Part shown: positions 7,297-16,808 of the stretch, in pieces
How positions within the stretch are numbered: position 1 is the stretch's first letter
Layout: every line of letters starts with the position of its first letter
Source of the DNA: Streptomyces sp. DvalAA-43
Lineage (GTDB): Bacteria; Actinomycetota; Actinomycetes; Streptomycetales; Streptomycetaceae
Direction: 5' to 3'
DNA: 64,000 nt
NCBI RefSeq assembly: GCF_900091725.1
Contig: NZ_FMBW01000057.1
Coordinates: 62,001 to 126,000 of the forward strand
The notes under the pieces: generated by a model
The model's input: the letters and a program-made list of their open reading frames with translations, nothing else
The model's database searches: none
Told to the model about the DNA's origin: nothing
Program-made: the position numbers and the translations under genes

Positions 7297-9486
7297 CTCC
7301 TTGTCGAGCAGCGCGTCCAGTGCGGTCCGCAGCTCCGGGAGGCGGGTGAGCTCCGGGTCGGCGGCGACGATCGCGACGGCCTCCTCGCGCGCGGCGGCGA
7401 TGACCTCCTCGTCGTCGATGACGGTGAGCATCCGCAGCGAGGAGCGGACCCCGGACTGGGCCTGGCCGAGGACATCGCCCTCGCGGCGCTGTTCCAGATC
7501 GATCCGGGACAGCTCGAAGCCGTCGAGGGTGGCGGCGACGGCGGAGAGCCGGGCGCGGGCGGGACCGGCCTCGTGGGCCTCGCTGACCAGCAGGCAGAGC
7601 CCGGGGGCGGAGCCCCGCCCGACCCGGCCGCGCAGCTGGTGGAGCTGGGAGACGCCGAAGCGGTCGGCGTCCATGATCACCATGGCGGTGGCGTTGGGGA
7701 CGTTGACGCCGACCTCGATGACGGTGGTGGCGACCAGGACGTCGACGTCGCCCGCGGCGAAGCGGCGCATCACGTCGTCCTTGTCGTCCGGATTCATCCT
7801 GCCGTGCAGCACCTCGATGCGCAGACCGGACAGAGGGCCCTTGGCGAGCTGTTCGGCGATCTCCAGCACGGCGAGCGGCGGGCGCTTCTCGCCGTCGTCC
7901 TCGGGCGTCTTCTTCTTCGCCTTCTTCCCCGCCGCCTCGTCCTCGGCGTCGTCACCGATGCGGGGACAGACGACGTACGCCTGGTGTCCGTTCTCCACTT
8001 CTTCCCGCACCCGTTCCCAGGCGCGGCTGAGGAAGTGCGGCTTGTCCTTGGCGGGGACGACATGGCTGGCGATCGGCGAGCGGCCGGCCGGGAGCTGGTC
8101 GAGTACGGAGGTCTCCAGGTCGCCGAAGACGGTCATGGCGACCGTACGGGGAATGGGGGTGGCCGTCATGACCAGCAGATGCGGCGGCTGCTTCCCCTTG
8201 GAGCGCAGGGCGTCGCGCTGTTCCACGCCGAAGCGGTGCTGTTCGTCGACGACGACCAGGCCAAGGTCGTGGAACCGCACCTTGTCCTCGATCAGGGCGT
8301 GGGTGCCGATCACGATCCCGGCCTCGCCGGTGACGAGGTCCAGGAGCGCCTTGCGGCGGGCCGCGACGCCCATCGACCCGGTGAGCAGCACCACCTTCGT
8401 CCCCTGCTCGGAGCCACCGAGCATGCCGCCCTCGGCCAGCTCACCCATCATCTCGGTGATGGAGCGGTGGTGCTGCTGGGCGAGCACCTCGGTGGGCGCG
8501 AGCATGGCGGCCTGCCCGCCCGCGTCGACGACACGGAGCATGGCGCGCAGCGCGACCATGGTCTTCCCCGATCCGACTTCGCCCTGGAGGAGCCGGTGCA
8601 TCGGGTGTTCGGTCGCGAGGTCGTCGAAGATCTCCTTGGAGACCTTGCTCTGCCCGTCGGTGAGGGTGAAGGGCAGCTTGGCGTCGAAGGCGTCGAGCAG
8701 TCCGCCGGACCGGGGGCCGCGGGCCGCGGCCGGGAGCTGGGTGTCGGCGTATCTGCGGCGGGCCAGCGCGACCTGGAGGACGAAGGCCTCGTCCCACTTC
8801 AGCCGGTCCCTGGCCTCGGCGATGTCCGCCTTGGTCTGCGGGCGGTGGACCTTGAGCAGCGCCTCGGGGAGCGCGGTGAACCCGCGGCCCTCGCGCAGGC
8901 TCGGCGGCAGCGGGTCGACGGCCTCCCGGGCGCTGGGCAGCACGGTGTCGACGGCCTTGGCGATCCGCCAGGAGTCCAGCTGCTTGCAGGCCGGGTAGAT
9001 CGGCAGCAACCGCCCGGCGAACGCGTCCACCGCCTCCGTGGCCCCGGCCTCGTCGACGGACTCGGCGTCCATCAGCTGGTACGTGGGGTGGGCCAGCTGC
9101 ATCTTCCGGTTGAAGACGGAGACCTTGCCCGCGAACATCGCCCGCCGGCCGGGCAGCAGCTCCTTGTGCGGCTTGTGGACGCCATGGCCGAAGAAGACCA
9201 GCTGGAGGCGGCCGTGGCCGTCGGTCAGGGTCACTTCGAGGCGCTTGCCCCGGCCGTTGTTGAACATCAGGACGCGGGCGTCGGCGACCTGGGCGACCAC
9301 CGTCACGTGCTCGTCCAGCGGGAGGTCGGCCAGTGCCGTGAGCCGGCCGCGCTCCTCGTACCGCCGCGGGTAGTGGTGGAGCAGATCACCGACCGTGTGC
9401 AGGTCGAGGTGTTCGGCCATCACCTTCGCGGTGGCCCCGCCGAGCAGCTTCTTGAGGGGTTCATCGAACGCAGACACGCGATCCAT
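7270..9486 (-). CDS. recG: ATP-dependent DNA helicase RecG
   Basis: A 738-residue superfamily 2 helicase that remodels stalled forks and Holliday junctions. The N-terminal wedge/OB region (about residues 60-180) precedes the helicase core: Walker A GEVGSGKTMVALRAM, motif II as DEQHRFG, motif III MTATPIPRT, and C-terminal motifs such as ATTVIEVGVNVPNA and QLRGRVGRG. The start at 9486 (MDRVSAFDEPLKKLLGG) matches the usual RecG N-terminus. An insertion of Lys/Glu/Asp-rich residues (GDDAEDEAAGKKAKKKTPEDDGEK) lies between the two helicase lobes. The 3' end carries a 27-bp tandem duplication. In related genomes recG usually follows the DAK2 gene; here an HSP90/TPR pair lies between them. Confidence 0.97.
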   Translation of the reverse strand: MDRVSAFDEPLKKLLGGATAKVMAEHLDLHTVGDLLHHYPRRYEERGRLTALADLPLDEHVTVVAQVADARVLMFNNGRGKRLEVTLTDGHGRLQLVFFGHGVHKPHKELLPGRRAMFAGKVSVFNRKMQLAHPTYQLMDAESVDEAGATEAVDAFAGRLLPIYPACKQLDSWRIAKAVDTVLPSAREAVDPLPPSLREGRGFTALPEALLKVHRPQTKADIAEARDRLKWDEAFVLQVALARRRYADTQLPAAARGPRSGGLLDAFDAKLPFTLTDGQSKVSKEIFDDLATEHPMHRLLQGEVGSGKTMVALRAMLRVVDAGGQAAMLAPTEVLAQQHHRSITEMMGELAEGGMLGGSEQGTKVVLLTGSMGVAARRKALLDLVTGEAGIVIGTHALIEDKVRFHDLGLVVVDEQHRFGVEQRDALRSKGKQPPHLLVMTATPIPRTVAMTVFGDLETSVLDQLPAGRSPIASHVVPAKDKPHFLSRAWERVREEVENGHQAYVVCPRIGDDAEDEAAGKKAKKKTPEDDGEKRPPLAVLEIAEQLAKGPLSGLRIEVLHGRMNPDDKDDVMRRFAAGDVDVLVATTVIEVGVNVPNATAMVIMDADRFGVSQLHQLRGRVGRGSAPGLCLLVSEAHEAGPARARLSAVAATLDGFELSRIDLEQRREGDVLGQAQSGVRSSLRMLTVIDDEEVIAAAREEAVAIVAADPELTRLPELRTALDALLDKEREQYLDKG

Positions 9487-9697
9487 TGCACACCACTCCA
9501 CTGACAGATGTCCGGCGGGCACCACCCTGAACCCGGGAATCCGCTGGTCAGAATTGTCGCCCCGCACCTAGGATCGGCTCCCACGCTTCCGGCTCGCGAT
9601 CACCCCTGCGGGATCGCCCGACCCGCGCTGTCGCAACTGTCCCGCCCTCGGCCGTCCCGCCGGGCGAGGCACAGCTCCCCCCACCGGCGCTGCGACG

Positions 9698-11587
9698 ATG
9701 ACATCTGAGACCTCAGCGAATTCCGCGTCCCACGAACACACCGAGCCCCCGGCCGGCCGGTCGCCGCGCACCTTCCAGGTGGATCTGCGCGGACTGGTCG
9801 ACCTTCTCTCCCACCATCTCTACTCCTCTCCCCGGGTCTACCTCCGCGAGCTGCTGCAGAACGCCGTGGACGCCATCACGGCCCGCCGCGCCGAGCAGCC
9901 GGAGGCGCCCGCCCAGGTGCGGCTGCACACGGACGGCGGCCGGCTCCGGGTCGAGGACAGCGGGATCGGTCTGACCGAGACCGATGTACACAACCTGCTC
10001 GCGACCATCGGCCGCAGTTCCAAGCGCGCGGGGGCGGAAGGGCTGGCCTCGGCACGCGCCGACTTCCTCGGTCAGTTCGGCATCGGGCTGCTGGCGTGCT
10101 TCGTCGTCGCGGCCGAGATCCGGGTGGTGAGCCGTTCGGCGCGCACGCCCGCGTCGCCGCCCGTGGAGTGGTGCGCCCGCGACGACGGCTCGTACACCGT
10201 ACGGACGCTGCCCGACAGCGCCCGGCCGGAGCCGGGCACCACCGTGCACCTGACCGCGCGGCCCGGCAGCGGGGACTGGCTCACCGAGGAGCGGGTGCTC
10301 TCCCTCGCCCATGACTTCGGCTCGCTCCTGCCCTACGACGTGCGGGTCGGCGAGGCCGCGGTCACCGCCCTGCCGGCGCCGTGGGACCGCCCGTATCCGG
10401 GCCCGGCGGCGCGGCGGGTGGCGCTCGCCCGGCACTGCCAGGAGCAGTTCGGTTTCCCGCCGCTCGACGCGATCGATCTGGATCTGCCGCTCGCCGGGAT
10501 CCGCGGGGTCGCCTATGTGCTGCCGTCCGCCGTGAGCCCGGCGCAGCGGGCCGGCCACCGGGTACATCTGAAGGGGATGCTGCTGACCGACCGGGCAGAC
10601 GAGCTGCTGCCCGACTGGGCGTTCTTCGTGCGCTGTGTCATCGACACGGACAGTCTGCGGCCCACCGCCTCGCGCGAGGCGCTGTACGCGGACGAGACCC
10701 TGGCCGCCGTCCGCGAGGCGCTCGGCGACCGGATCAGGCAGTGGCTCACCGGGCTCGCCGCGGGCGATCCGGAGCGGCTCGCGGAGTTCCTCTCCGTGCA
10801 CCACCTGGGGGTGAAGTCGCTCGCCCGGCACGACGGGGACATGCTGCGCACGATGCTGCCGTGGCTGCCGTTCGAGACGACGGACGGGCGGCTGTCGCTG
10901 GAGGAGTTCGCCCGGCGCCATCCGGTGGTGCACTTCACGCGGACCGTGGAGGAGTACCGGCAGGTCGCGCCGATCGCCTCCGCGCAGGGCATCGGGGTGG
11001 TCAACGGCGGCTACACCTACGACACCGAGCTGGTCGAGCGGCTTCCCTCGGTCCGGCCCGGGACGGCGGTCGCGGAGCTGGACGCCGACACCGTCACCGC
11101 GCATCTTGACGCCGTCGATCCGGCGCAGGAGCTGGCGCTCGGCGCCTTCCTGGCCGCGGCCCGCGCCAGGCTGGACCCGCTGGGCTGCGATGTGGCGCTG
11201 CGCGCCTTCCATCCGCTGACCGTGCCCGCGCTCCACCTCGACGACCGGTCGGCCCGCCACGAGCAGGCCCGTGCCGAGGCCGAGGGGCAGGCCGACGAGC
11301 TGTGGGCGGGCATCCTCGGATCGCTGCGCGGCAGCGCGCCGCGCGCCCGGCTCGTACTGAACCACCTCAATCCGCTGATCCGCCGGATCGGTTCGCTGGA
11401 CTCCCCGGAGCTGGCCGCGACCGCGACGGAGGCGCTGTACGGGCAGGCGCTGCTGATGGCGCAGCGCCCGCTGCGCCCGGCCGATTCGGCGCTGCTGAAC
11501 CGGGCGTTCATCGGCCTGCTGGAGTGGGCCACGCATCCCGCAGTACCAGGACACTCCCCCGCGGACCCCCAGGAGGACGGCCGATGA
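9698..11587 (+). CDS. HSP90-family (HtpG-like) ATPase
   Basis: A 629-residue protein of about HtpG length. The N-terminal GHKL ATPase domain shows the three ATP-binding boxes: ELLQNAVDAI (about residues 50-60), VEDSGIGLTETDV (about 85-100), and GQFGIGLLACF (about 126-136); the Arg/Ser-rich lid RSSKRAG follows TIG. Middle and C-terminal regions diverge strongly from HtpG, although HLKGMLLTDRADELLPDWAFFVRCVIDT with SLRPTASRE resembles the HSP90 middle domain. It is cytoplasmic. The 4-base ATGA overlap with the TPR gene downstream indicates coexpression, as if the TPR protein were its partner or substrate adaptor. The exact role is unknown; it might be a chaperone for a specific client rather than a general heat-shock protein. 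No CIRCE or HAIR element was recognised upstream. Confidence 0.85.
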   Translation: MTSETSANSASHEHTEPPAGRSPRTFQVDLRGLVDLLSHHLYSSPRVYLRELLQNAVDAITARRAEQPEAPAQVRLHTDGGRLRVEDSGIGLTETDVHNLLATIGRSSKRAGAEGLASARADFLGQFGIGLLACFVVAAEIRVVSRSARTPASPPVEWCARDDGSYTVRTLPDSARPEPGTTVHLTARPGSGDWLTEERVLSLAHDFGSLLPYDVRVGEAAVTALPAPWDRPYPGPAARRVALARHCQEQFGFPPLDAIDLDLPLAGIRGVAYVLPSAVSPAQRAGHRVHLKGMLLTDRADELLPDWAFFVRCVIDTDSLRPTASREALYADETLAAVREALGDRIRQWLTGLAAGDPERLAEFLSVHHLGVKSLARHDGDMLRTMLPWLPFETTDGRLSLEEFARRHPVVHFTRTVEEYRQVAPIASAQGIGVVNGGYTYDTELVERLPSVRPGTAVAELDADTVTAHLDAVDPAQELALGAFLAAARARLDPLGCDVALRAFHPLTVPALHLDDRSARHEQARAEAEGQADELWAGILGSLRGSAPRARLVLNHLNPLIRRIGSLDSPELAATATEALYGQALLMAQRPLRPADSALLNRAFIGLLEWATHPAVPGHSPADPQEDGR

Positions 11588-14541
11588 GCCCCGACATCAC
11601 CACGATCCGCCGGGCGCTGCGGGAGAACGACGGCGAGCCGGAGGGCCCCGCGCGCAACGCCCGCGCGGAGCGGCTGCTGGTGGAGGCCGAGCAGACCGGG
11701 GACGCCGCCCTGGTCATCGAGGCGCTCACCCATCAGCTGCAGGTCTACAACTACAGCTCCGAGAAGGACAAGATGTTCGTGCCCTTCGCGCGGCTGCTGC
11801 GCATGTGGGACGAACGGCCCGGCGACTTCTCCGACTTCATGACCCACCACCTGTTCTGGATGTTCAAGTGGGTCTCCAGCTCGATGGTCGACCAGCCGCA
11901 CATCCCCCTCGCCGCCATCGAGAAGTGGCAGAGCGAGATGGAGCACCGCTACCGGCTGGCCGGTCATTCGGAGCGTGCCGTGTGCCAGGGCGAGCTGGAG
12001 ATCGCCCGCCACCTGGGCGATCTGCCGCGTGCCGAGCGGGCGTACGCCGCCTGGCAGGCGGCCGACCGGGACCGGATGGCCAACTGCCACGCCTGCGAGC
12101 TGCACGAACAGGGCAGCTGGCGGGCGCAGCTCGGCCTGGACGCCGAGGCGCTGGAGGCCTGGGCACCGGTGCTGGACGGTGAGCACACCTGCGCCCATGA
12201 GCCGCACGCGGTGCTGGCGGCCTCGCTCCTGCCGCTGCTGCGGACCGGCCGGTACGAGCAGGCGCGCGCCCATCATCTGCGCGGGTACCGGATGGTCCGG
12301 TCGATGGAGAGCATGCGGGACGCCGCCGCGCAGCACATCGAGTTCTGTGCCCTGTCCGGCAACGAGGCCCGTGCCCTGGAGATCGTCGCCGAGCGGCCCG
12401 CGTACTTCACCGACAGCGGGAACCCCGGCAGCCTGATGGACTACCTGGCCGTCACGGCGCTGCTGATGGACCGGCTGACCGCGCTGGGGCACGGCGGGCA
12501 GTCCGTGCCGGGTCCCGCCGGGACCGACTGGACGGCGTCCTCGCTGGCCGCCCACGCCCGTGCGCGGGCGCTGGAGCTGGCCGCCCGTTTCGACGAGCGC
12601 AACGGCACCGCGCAGGTCGGCACGGTGGTGCGGGAGCGCCTGGACCGCCGGCCGCTGGTGGACCGGCTGCCGCTCGGTGTACGGGCCGCGCGGCCGGGCG
12701 TCCCGGACCGGACTCCGGACGCCGCCCCGGCGCAGGCACCGGGTGCGGCGGAGACCCCGCTCGACCCGGCCGGTCTGCTGGCCGAGGCGCACCGCCTCTC
12801 CGAGGCCCAGCACCCGGGGGCGGGGCCCGCCTGGGAGGCCGTCGCCCGTCTGGTCGACGGGCCGGACGGAGCCGCGGCCGGGCTTTCGGACCACGACCGG
12901 GCGAGCGTCGAGGACCACCGGGCGATGTACGGCTCGCTGCCGCCCGCCGAGGCGGCGGCGGCCTTCGGGGCGGCCGCCGGTCTGTACGGGGCGGCGGGCG
13001 ACCGGGGCGAGGCCGTCGCCGCCGAGGCCAGGGCGGTGTTCGCCCGCGCGCTGGAGCCGGGCGGGGCGGACGGGGCCCTGGCCTCGATCGCGCCGCTGGT
13101 GGACCGGGCCCTGGCCCTGTACGCCGACGGCGCGGCCACCGCCCGCCAGGCGAGCGCCGTGCTGATGTGCCGGGCCCGCGTTCTCGGCCGGCTGGTGCAG
13201 GACGCCCCGGACGAGGCGGCCGCCGAGTCGGCCGTCGCCGGTCTCGAACAGGGGGCTCGGGAGCTGCTCGCCTTCGCCGAACCGCTGCGCGCGGAGGCCG
13301 GGGTGGCCACCCGCGTCGCGGAGGCGCTGGATCTGCTCGGCGACGTCGCGGCGTTCCGGGGCGACCCGCACGGCGCGCTGGAGCGGTACGAGCGGGCCGC
13401 CGCGGAGGCCAAGGGCGCCGGGCTGCCCTGGTACGCGGTCGAGTACGAGGCCAAGACGTCCGGGCTCGCCGCTCAACTGGAGGAGTACGAGCGGGCGGAG
13501 GTCGCGGCGCGGGCCGCGCTGGAGCACGGGGCGGCGTTCGTCCCGGCGCGCGGACGGGCCCGGCTGCATCTGCGGCTGGCCGAGATCCTCGCCGGCACCG
13601 GGCAGTTCGCCGAGGCGGCCGATCAGGCGCTGGACGCCGCGCACTGGGCGGACGAGTCGGGCGAGGGCGGGACGCTCGGGGCCCATGCCCGTCACCAGCT
13701 CGGCGGCTGGCTGCTCCGGCTGGACCGGGCGGCGGAGGCCGCCGCGGTGCTGGAGGCGGTGCTGCCCGACATCACGGTCGAGGAGCACGGCGACGGCATG
13801 GTCGTGCAGACGCTGTGGTGGCTCGGCGACGCGCTCACGGAGCTGCGCGAGCCGCGGGAGGCGGCCGAGCACTGGCTGAGGGCGGCGGACATCGCCCGCG
13901 GCTGGCCCGAGCAGCACGACCACGCGATGCTCGCGAACCTGGCCGCGCAGGCGCTCTACCGGGCCGATCTCGACCCGCAGGCGGAGCTGGCGTACGCGCG
14001 TGCCGGGGAGCTCTGGCGCGGGCTGGGCGATGTCCCCGCGCTGGTGCGGACGTTGCGGGTGCGGGCCTGGATCGCGATCCGGGAGGGGCAGCCGGGCCCG
14101 GAGGCGGCGCGGGCGTTCATGGCGTCGGCGGCGCGGGAGTGCGAGGCGGCCCTGGCCGCCGGTCCGGCGGACGGGGCGCCCGGACTGCTCGCGGAGCTCG
14201 CGGACACCCACCGCCAGACCGGCGAGCTGATCGCCCATGTCTGCGAGGGCGAGCCGGGCGAGGCGCCGGAGTACGAGGAGGCGCTCGGCTACCTGCACCG
14301 GGCGGTCGCGGGCTTCACCGGGGCCGGTGACGGCTTCGTCGGCCTGCGCACGGCCGCCGAGCTGATGGCCGGCTGGCTGGAGGCCGATCTGGGGCGTCCG
14401 GACGCGGCCCGGGAGCGGGCCCGGACGGTCCTGGAGATCCACGGGGGCGGTGAGCCGGACGAGACGGGCGAGGAGCGCCGCGCGGAGGCCGAGGCGCTGC
14501 TGGACTACGTGGACCGCAGGACGGGCACGTCCGGCGCCTGA
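11584..14541 (+). CDS. large tetratricopeptide-like helical-repeat protein
   Basis: A 985-residue protein starting at the ATG that overlaps the HSP90-like stop (ATGA). It is almost entirely Ala/Leu/Glu/Arg-rich paired helices typical of TPR arrays. Recognisable units include DAALVIEALTHQLQVYNYSS near the N-terminus and AEAADQALDAAHWADESGE, AAEHWLRAADIARGWPEQHD and AELAYARAGELWRGLGD in the second half. No catalytic motif, signal peptide or membrane segment is visible. Eukaryotic HSP90 works with TPR cochaperones, and the gene pairing suggests a similar partnership (inference). The gene is convergent with the FakA-like gene; two hairpins separate them. Confidence 0.8.
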   Translation: MSPDITTIRRALRENDGEPEGPARNARAERLLVEAEQTGDAALVIEALTHQLQVYNYSSEKDKMFVPFARLLRMWDERPGDFSDFMTHHLFWMFKWVSSSMVDQPHIPLAAIEKWQSEMEHRYRLAGHSERAVCQGELEIARHLGDLPRAERAYAAWQAADRDRMANCHACELHEQGSWRAQLGLDAEALEAWAPVLDGEHTCAHEPHAVLAASLLPLLRTGRYEQARAHHLRGYRMVRSMESMRDAAAQHIEFCALSGNEARALEIVAERPAYFTDSGNPGSLMDYLAVTALLMDRLTALGHGGQSVPGPAGTDWTASSLAAHARARALELAARFDERNGTAQVGTVVRERLDRRPLVDRLPLGVRAARPGVPDRTPDAAPAQAPGAAETPLDPAGLLAEAHRLSEAQHPGAGPAWEAVARLVDGPDGAAAGLSDHDRASVEDHRAMYGSLPPAEAAAAFGAAAGLYGAAGDRGEAVAAEARAVFARALEPGGADGALASIAPLVDRALALYADGAATARQASAVLMCRARVLGRLVQDAPDEAAAESAVAGLEQGARELLAFAEPLRAEAGVATRVAEALDLLGDVAAFRGDPHGALERYERAAAEAKGAGLPWYAVEYEAKTSGLAAQLEEYERAEVAARAALEHGAAFVPARGRARLHLRLAEILAGTGQFAEAADQALDAAHWADESGEGGTLGAHARHQLGGWLLRLDRAAEAAAVLEAVLPDITVEEHGDGMVVQTLWWLGDALTELREPREAAEHWLRAADIARGWPEQHDHAMLANLAAQALYRADLDPQAELAYARAGELWRGLGDVPALVRTLRVRAWIAIREGQPGPEAARAFMASAARECEAALAAGPADGAPGLLAELADTHRQTGELIAHVCEGEPGEAPEYEEALGYLHRAVAGFTGAGDGFVGLRTAAELMAGWLEADLGRPDAARERARTVLEIHGGGEPDETGEERRAEAEALLDYVDRRTGTSGA

Positions 14542-14548
14542 GCCGGGT

Positions 14549-14585
14549 CCTTCGTCCGGTCCGGTCCGGCCGGGTCGGACGAAGG
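14549..14585. terminator. hairpin 1 between convergent TPR and DAK2 genes
   Basis: CCTTCGTCCG (14549-14558) pairs perfectly with CGGACGAAGG (14576-14585). It begins 7 bases after the TPR stop and, with the next hairpin, separates converging transcripts. Confidence 0.6.
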
Positions 14586-14600
14586 CCGGACCAGGTCAGG

Positions 14601-14643
14601 TCAGGGTGCCGAATCGTGCCGGGCGCGCGCCCCGGCACCCTGA
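14601..14643. terminator. hairpin 2 between convergent TPR and DAK2 genes
   Basis: TCAGGGTGCCG (14601-14611) pairs with CGGCACCCTGA (14633-14643), an 11-bp perfect stem with a GC-rich interior that can pair further. It is suited to terminate the DAK2 transcript from the minus strand. Confidence 0.6.
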
Positions 14644-14666
14644 TCCGGACGAGGGGCCCCGCTCTC

Positions 14667-16286
14667 CTACTCCACCCCGATGAGCAGCGGAGCCCGCTGG
14701 TGGCCGCCCCGGTACACCACCGTGTCCACTGCCAGATGGCCCTCGCGCACGTGCTCCTCCAGCGCGTCCGCGAGGCTGTCGGGGATGTCCTCGCCCAGGA
14801 CCAGGGTGACCAGTTCTCCGCCCGCCGCCAGCATGCGGTCCAGCACATCGCGGGCGGTCCGCGACACGTCCTCGCCGATGACCGCGACATCGCCGTCGAT
14901 CAGGCCCAGGACGTCACCGGCCTGGCAGATGCCCGCCATGGTCCAGGACTGCCGTTCGGCGACGGCGAGTTCGGCGTAGCGGGTGGCGCCCGCGGCGGCG
15001 GTCATCGCGACCACGTCCTCGTCGAAGCTGCGGTCGGGTTCGTGGACGGCGAGGGCCGCGATGCCCTGGACAGCGGCCCTGGTCGGGATCAGGGCGACCC
15101 GGATGCCCTCCGCGCGGGCCTGCTCGGCGGCAGCGGCGGCGGTGTGGCGCAGCTCCGCGTCGTTGGGCAGCAGGACAACCTCGCGGGCGTGCGCCCGGCG
15201 GATCGCGTCGACCAGTTCGCCGCTGGCCGGCGGCTCCCCGGGGCGGGCCAGGACGGTCGTGGCCCCGGCCTCCTCGCACAGGCCGCGGAGCCCGTCGCCG
15301 GGGACCACCACGACGACCGCGCGCTGCACGGGCTCGGTGTGGGGGTGCACCCGGTCCGCGCCGAAGTGGGTGATCCGGATGCGGTACGGCCGCCCCGCCT
15401 CGACCCCGGCCTCCACGGCCGCACCGGCGTCGTCGACGTGCACATGGACGTTCCACAGCCCGTCGCCGCCCACCACCACGAGCGAGTCGCCGAGCCCGTC
15501 GAGCCGGGTCCGCAGCCGGTCCACCGCCTCGTCGGTGGCCTCCAGCAGGTAGATCACCTCGAAGGCCGGTCCGCCCGCCGCCTCGTCCGCCGCGCAGTCG
15601 TCCGGCACGGGCAGGGCGGGCGCCGCCACGTACGTGCGCTCGGGCGCCCGGCCGCAGACCGCTTCGACGAGTGCCCCGAGCACCGTCACCAGGCCGCGTC
15701 CGCCGGCGTCCACGACGCCCGCCCGGCCGAGGACGGCGAGCTGTCCGGGGGTCGCCTCCAGGGCTGTTCGCGCCCCTTCGTACGCGGCGCGTGCGACCGC
15801 CGCGGTCCCGGCGTCGTCCCCGGTGCGCGCGGCGGCCTCGGCGGCCGCGGTGGCCACCGTCAGCACGGTGCCCTCGACGGGGTGGGCGACGGCCCGGCGG
15901 GCGGCGTCGGCGGCGACGGCGAGCGCCCGGCGCAGATGGTCCGCGTCGTGTCCGGCGGACAGGACTCCCGCCATCCCGCGCAGCAGCTGGGCCAGGATCG
16001 TGCCGGAGTTCCCGCGGGCACCGATCAGGGCGCCGTGCGCCATGGCCCGTACCGCGTCGGCCGCGACGGGAGCGGTCGCTCCGGTCGCGTGGGCGGCGAA
16101 GACCGCTTCGACGGCCTGGGCCGCGGACTCGACGGTCAGATAGAGATTGGTCCCGGTGTCCCCGTCGGCCACGGGGTACACATTGATCGCGTCGATCGCC
16201 TCGCGCTCACGGCCCAGCGCCTCCAGGGCCAGTGAGCACCAGGTACGCACCGCGACGGCGTCCATGTCGTCGGCGGTCTGCGGCAC
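14667..16286 (-). CDS. DAK2-domain protein, fatty-acid kinase FakA/YloV-like
   Basis: A 539-residue protein. The GTG start at 16286 is preceded by AGGAGG at ideal spacing; the frame continues upstream but without homology. The N-terminal DAK2 kinase domain contains NVYPVADGDTGTNL and GARGNSGTILAQLLRG, as in FakA and the dihydroxyacetone kinase L domain; the C-terminal part (about residues 300-539) is the YloV-type region with VVLLPNDAELRHTA. FakA-type proteins phosphorylate exogenous fatty acids carried by FakB (DegV) partners; no FakB gene is present here. It is divergent from rpmB, and in other actinobacteria usually lies directly between rpmB and recG. Confidence 0.9.
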   Translation of the reverse strand: MPQTADDMDAVAVRTWCSLALEALGREREAIDAINVYPVADGDTGTNLYLTVESAAQAVEAVFAAHATGATAPVAADAVRAMAHGALIGARGNSGTILAQLLRGMAGVLSAGHDADHLRRALAVAADAARRAVAHPVEGTVLTVATAAAEAAARTGDDAGTAAVARAAYEGARTALEATPGQLAVLGRAGVVDAGGRGLVTVLGALVEAVCGRAPERTYVAAPALPVPDDCAADEAAGGPAFEVIYLLEATDEAVDRLRTRLDGLGDSLVVVGGDGLWNVHVHVDDAGAAVEAGVEAGRPYRIRITHFGADRVHPHTEPVQRAVVVVVPGDGLRGLCEEAGATTVLARPGEPPASGELVDAIRRAHAREVVLLPNDAELRHTAAAAAEQARAEGIRVALIPTRAAVQGIAALAVHEPDRSFDEDVVAMTAAAGATRYAELAVAERQSWTMAGICQAGDVLGLIDGDVAVIGEDVSRTARDVLDRMLAAGGELVTLVLGEDIPDSLADALEEHVREGHLAVDTVVYRGGHQRAPLLIGVE

Positions 16287-16544
16287 CTGTCGGTCCTCCT
16301 CGGATTCGGCCGTGGGCGTCCGGCTGCATCGCAGAGTAGCCCCGCGCGCCGGGTCGGGCGGGGACAGGGGGCGGGACGAGGTCGGTGAAACCCATGGTAG
16401 TTTCGTTCTACCGACGCAGCCGTTGTATGCTGCTTCGGTTGCCCGATGAGAGTCGGGCCATCCCTCCGGTACCGCCACTTCAGTCAACTGATTCCGGCGC
16501 GCCGGATTTCACTGTAAGTGCATCTGAAGTCTTTGGAGTGACCC

Positions 16545-16730
16545 GTGGCTGCCAACTGCGACGTCTGCGGCAAGGGGCCGGGCTTCGGCAACAACATTTC
16601 GCACTCGCACCGCCGTACGTCCCGTCGCTGGAATCCCAACATCCAGCGCGTGCGTGCCGTGGTCGGTCGGACGCCGAAGCGGCTCAACGTCTGCACCTCG
16701 TGCATCAAGGCCGGCAAGGTCGCGCGCTGA
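16545..16730 (+). CDS. rpmB: 50S ribosomal protein L28
   Basis: A 61-residue L28 starting with GTG at 16545 after TTTGGAGTG. Sequence begins MAANCDVCGKGPGFGNNISH. Two CxxC pairs (Cys5/Cys8 and Cys50/Cys53) make it the zinc-binding C+ form. It is divergent from the DAK2 gene across a 258-base region that holds its promoter (a TATGCT box is seen near 16427, weak evidence). A strong hairpin terminator lies 34 bases after the stop. Confidence 0.97.
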   Translation: MAANCDVCGKGPGFGNNISHSHRRTSRRWNPNIQRVRAVVGRTPKRLNVCTSCIKAGKVAR

Positions 16731-16763
16731 CGTTCCCGTCGTAGCGCAGCCTTCCGGTTGCCC

Positions 16764-16797
16764 AAAAAGCCGGTCCACCTCGGTGGACCGGCTTTTT
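16764..16797. terminator. bidirectional terminator between rpmB and thiD
   Basis: AAAAAGCCGGTCCACC and its exact complement GGTGGACCGGCTTTTT form a 16-bp perfect stem with a 2-nt loop. The A-run and T-run give a U-tract in both directions, so it serves rpmB (plus) and thiD (minus). Confidence 0.93.
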
Positions 16798-16808
16798 GCT
16801 GTGCGCCG

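Noticed and set aside
6091..9504. Plus-strand open frame of more than 1100 codons opposite coaD, rsmD and recG
   Set aside because: No domain or motif; it mirrors the codon bias of recG. Same reasoning holds for the long frames opposite the two CvnA genes and the kinase operon.
9568..9697. CIRCE or HAIR heat-shock element upstream of the HSP90-like gene
   Set aside because: No TTAGCACTC-N9-GAGTGCTAA or CTTGAGT-N7-ACTCAAG pattern. A short GCGATC/GATCGC repeat is present but not of that class.
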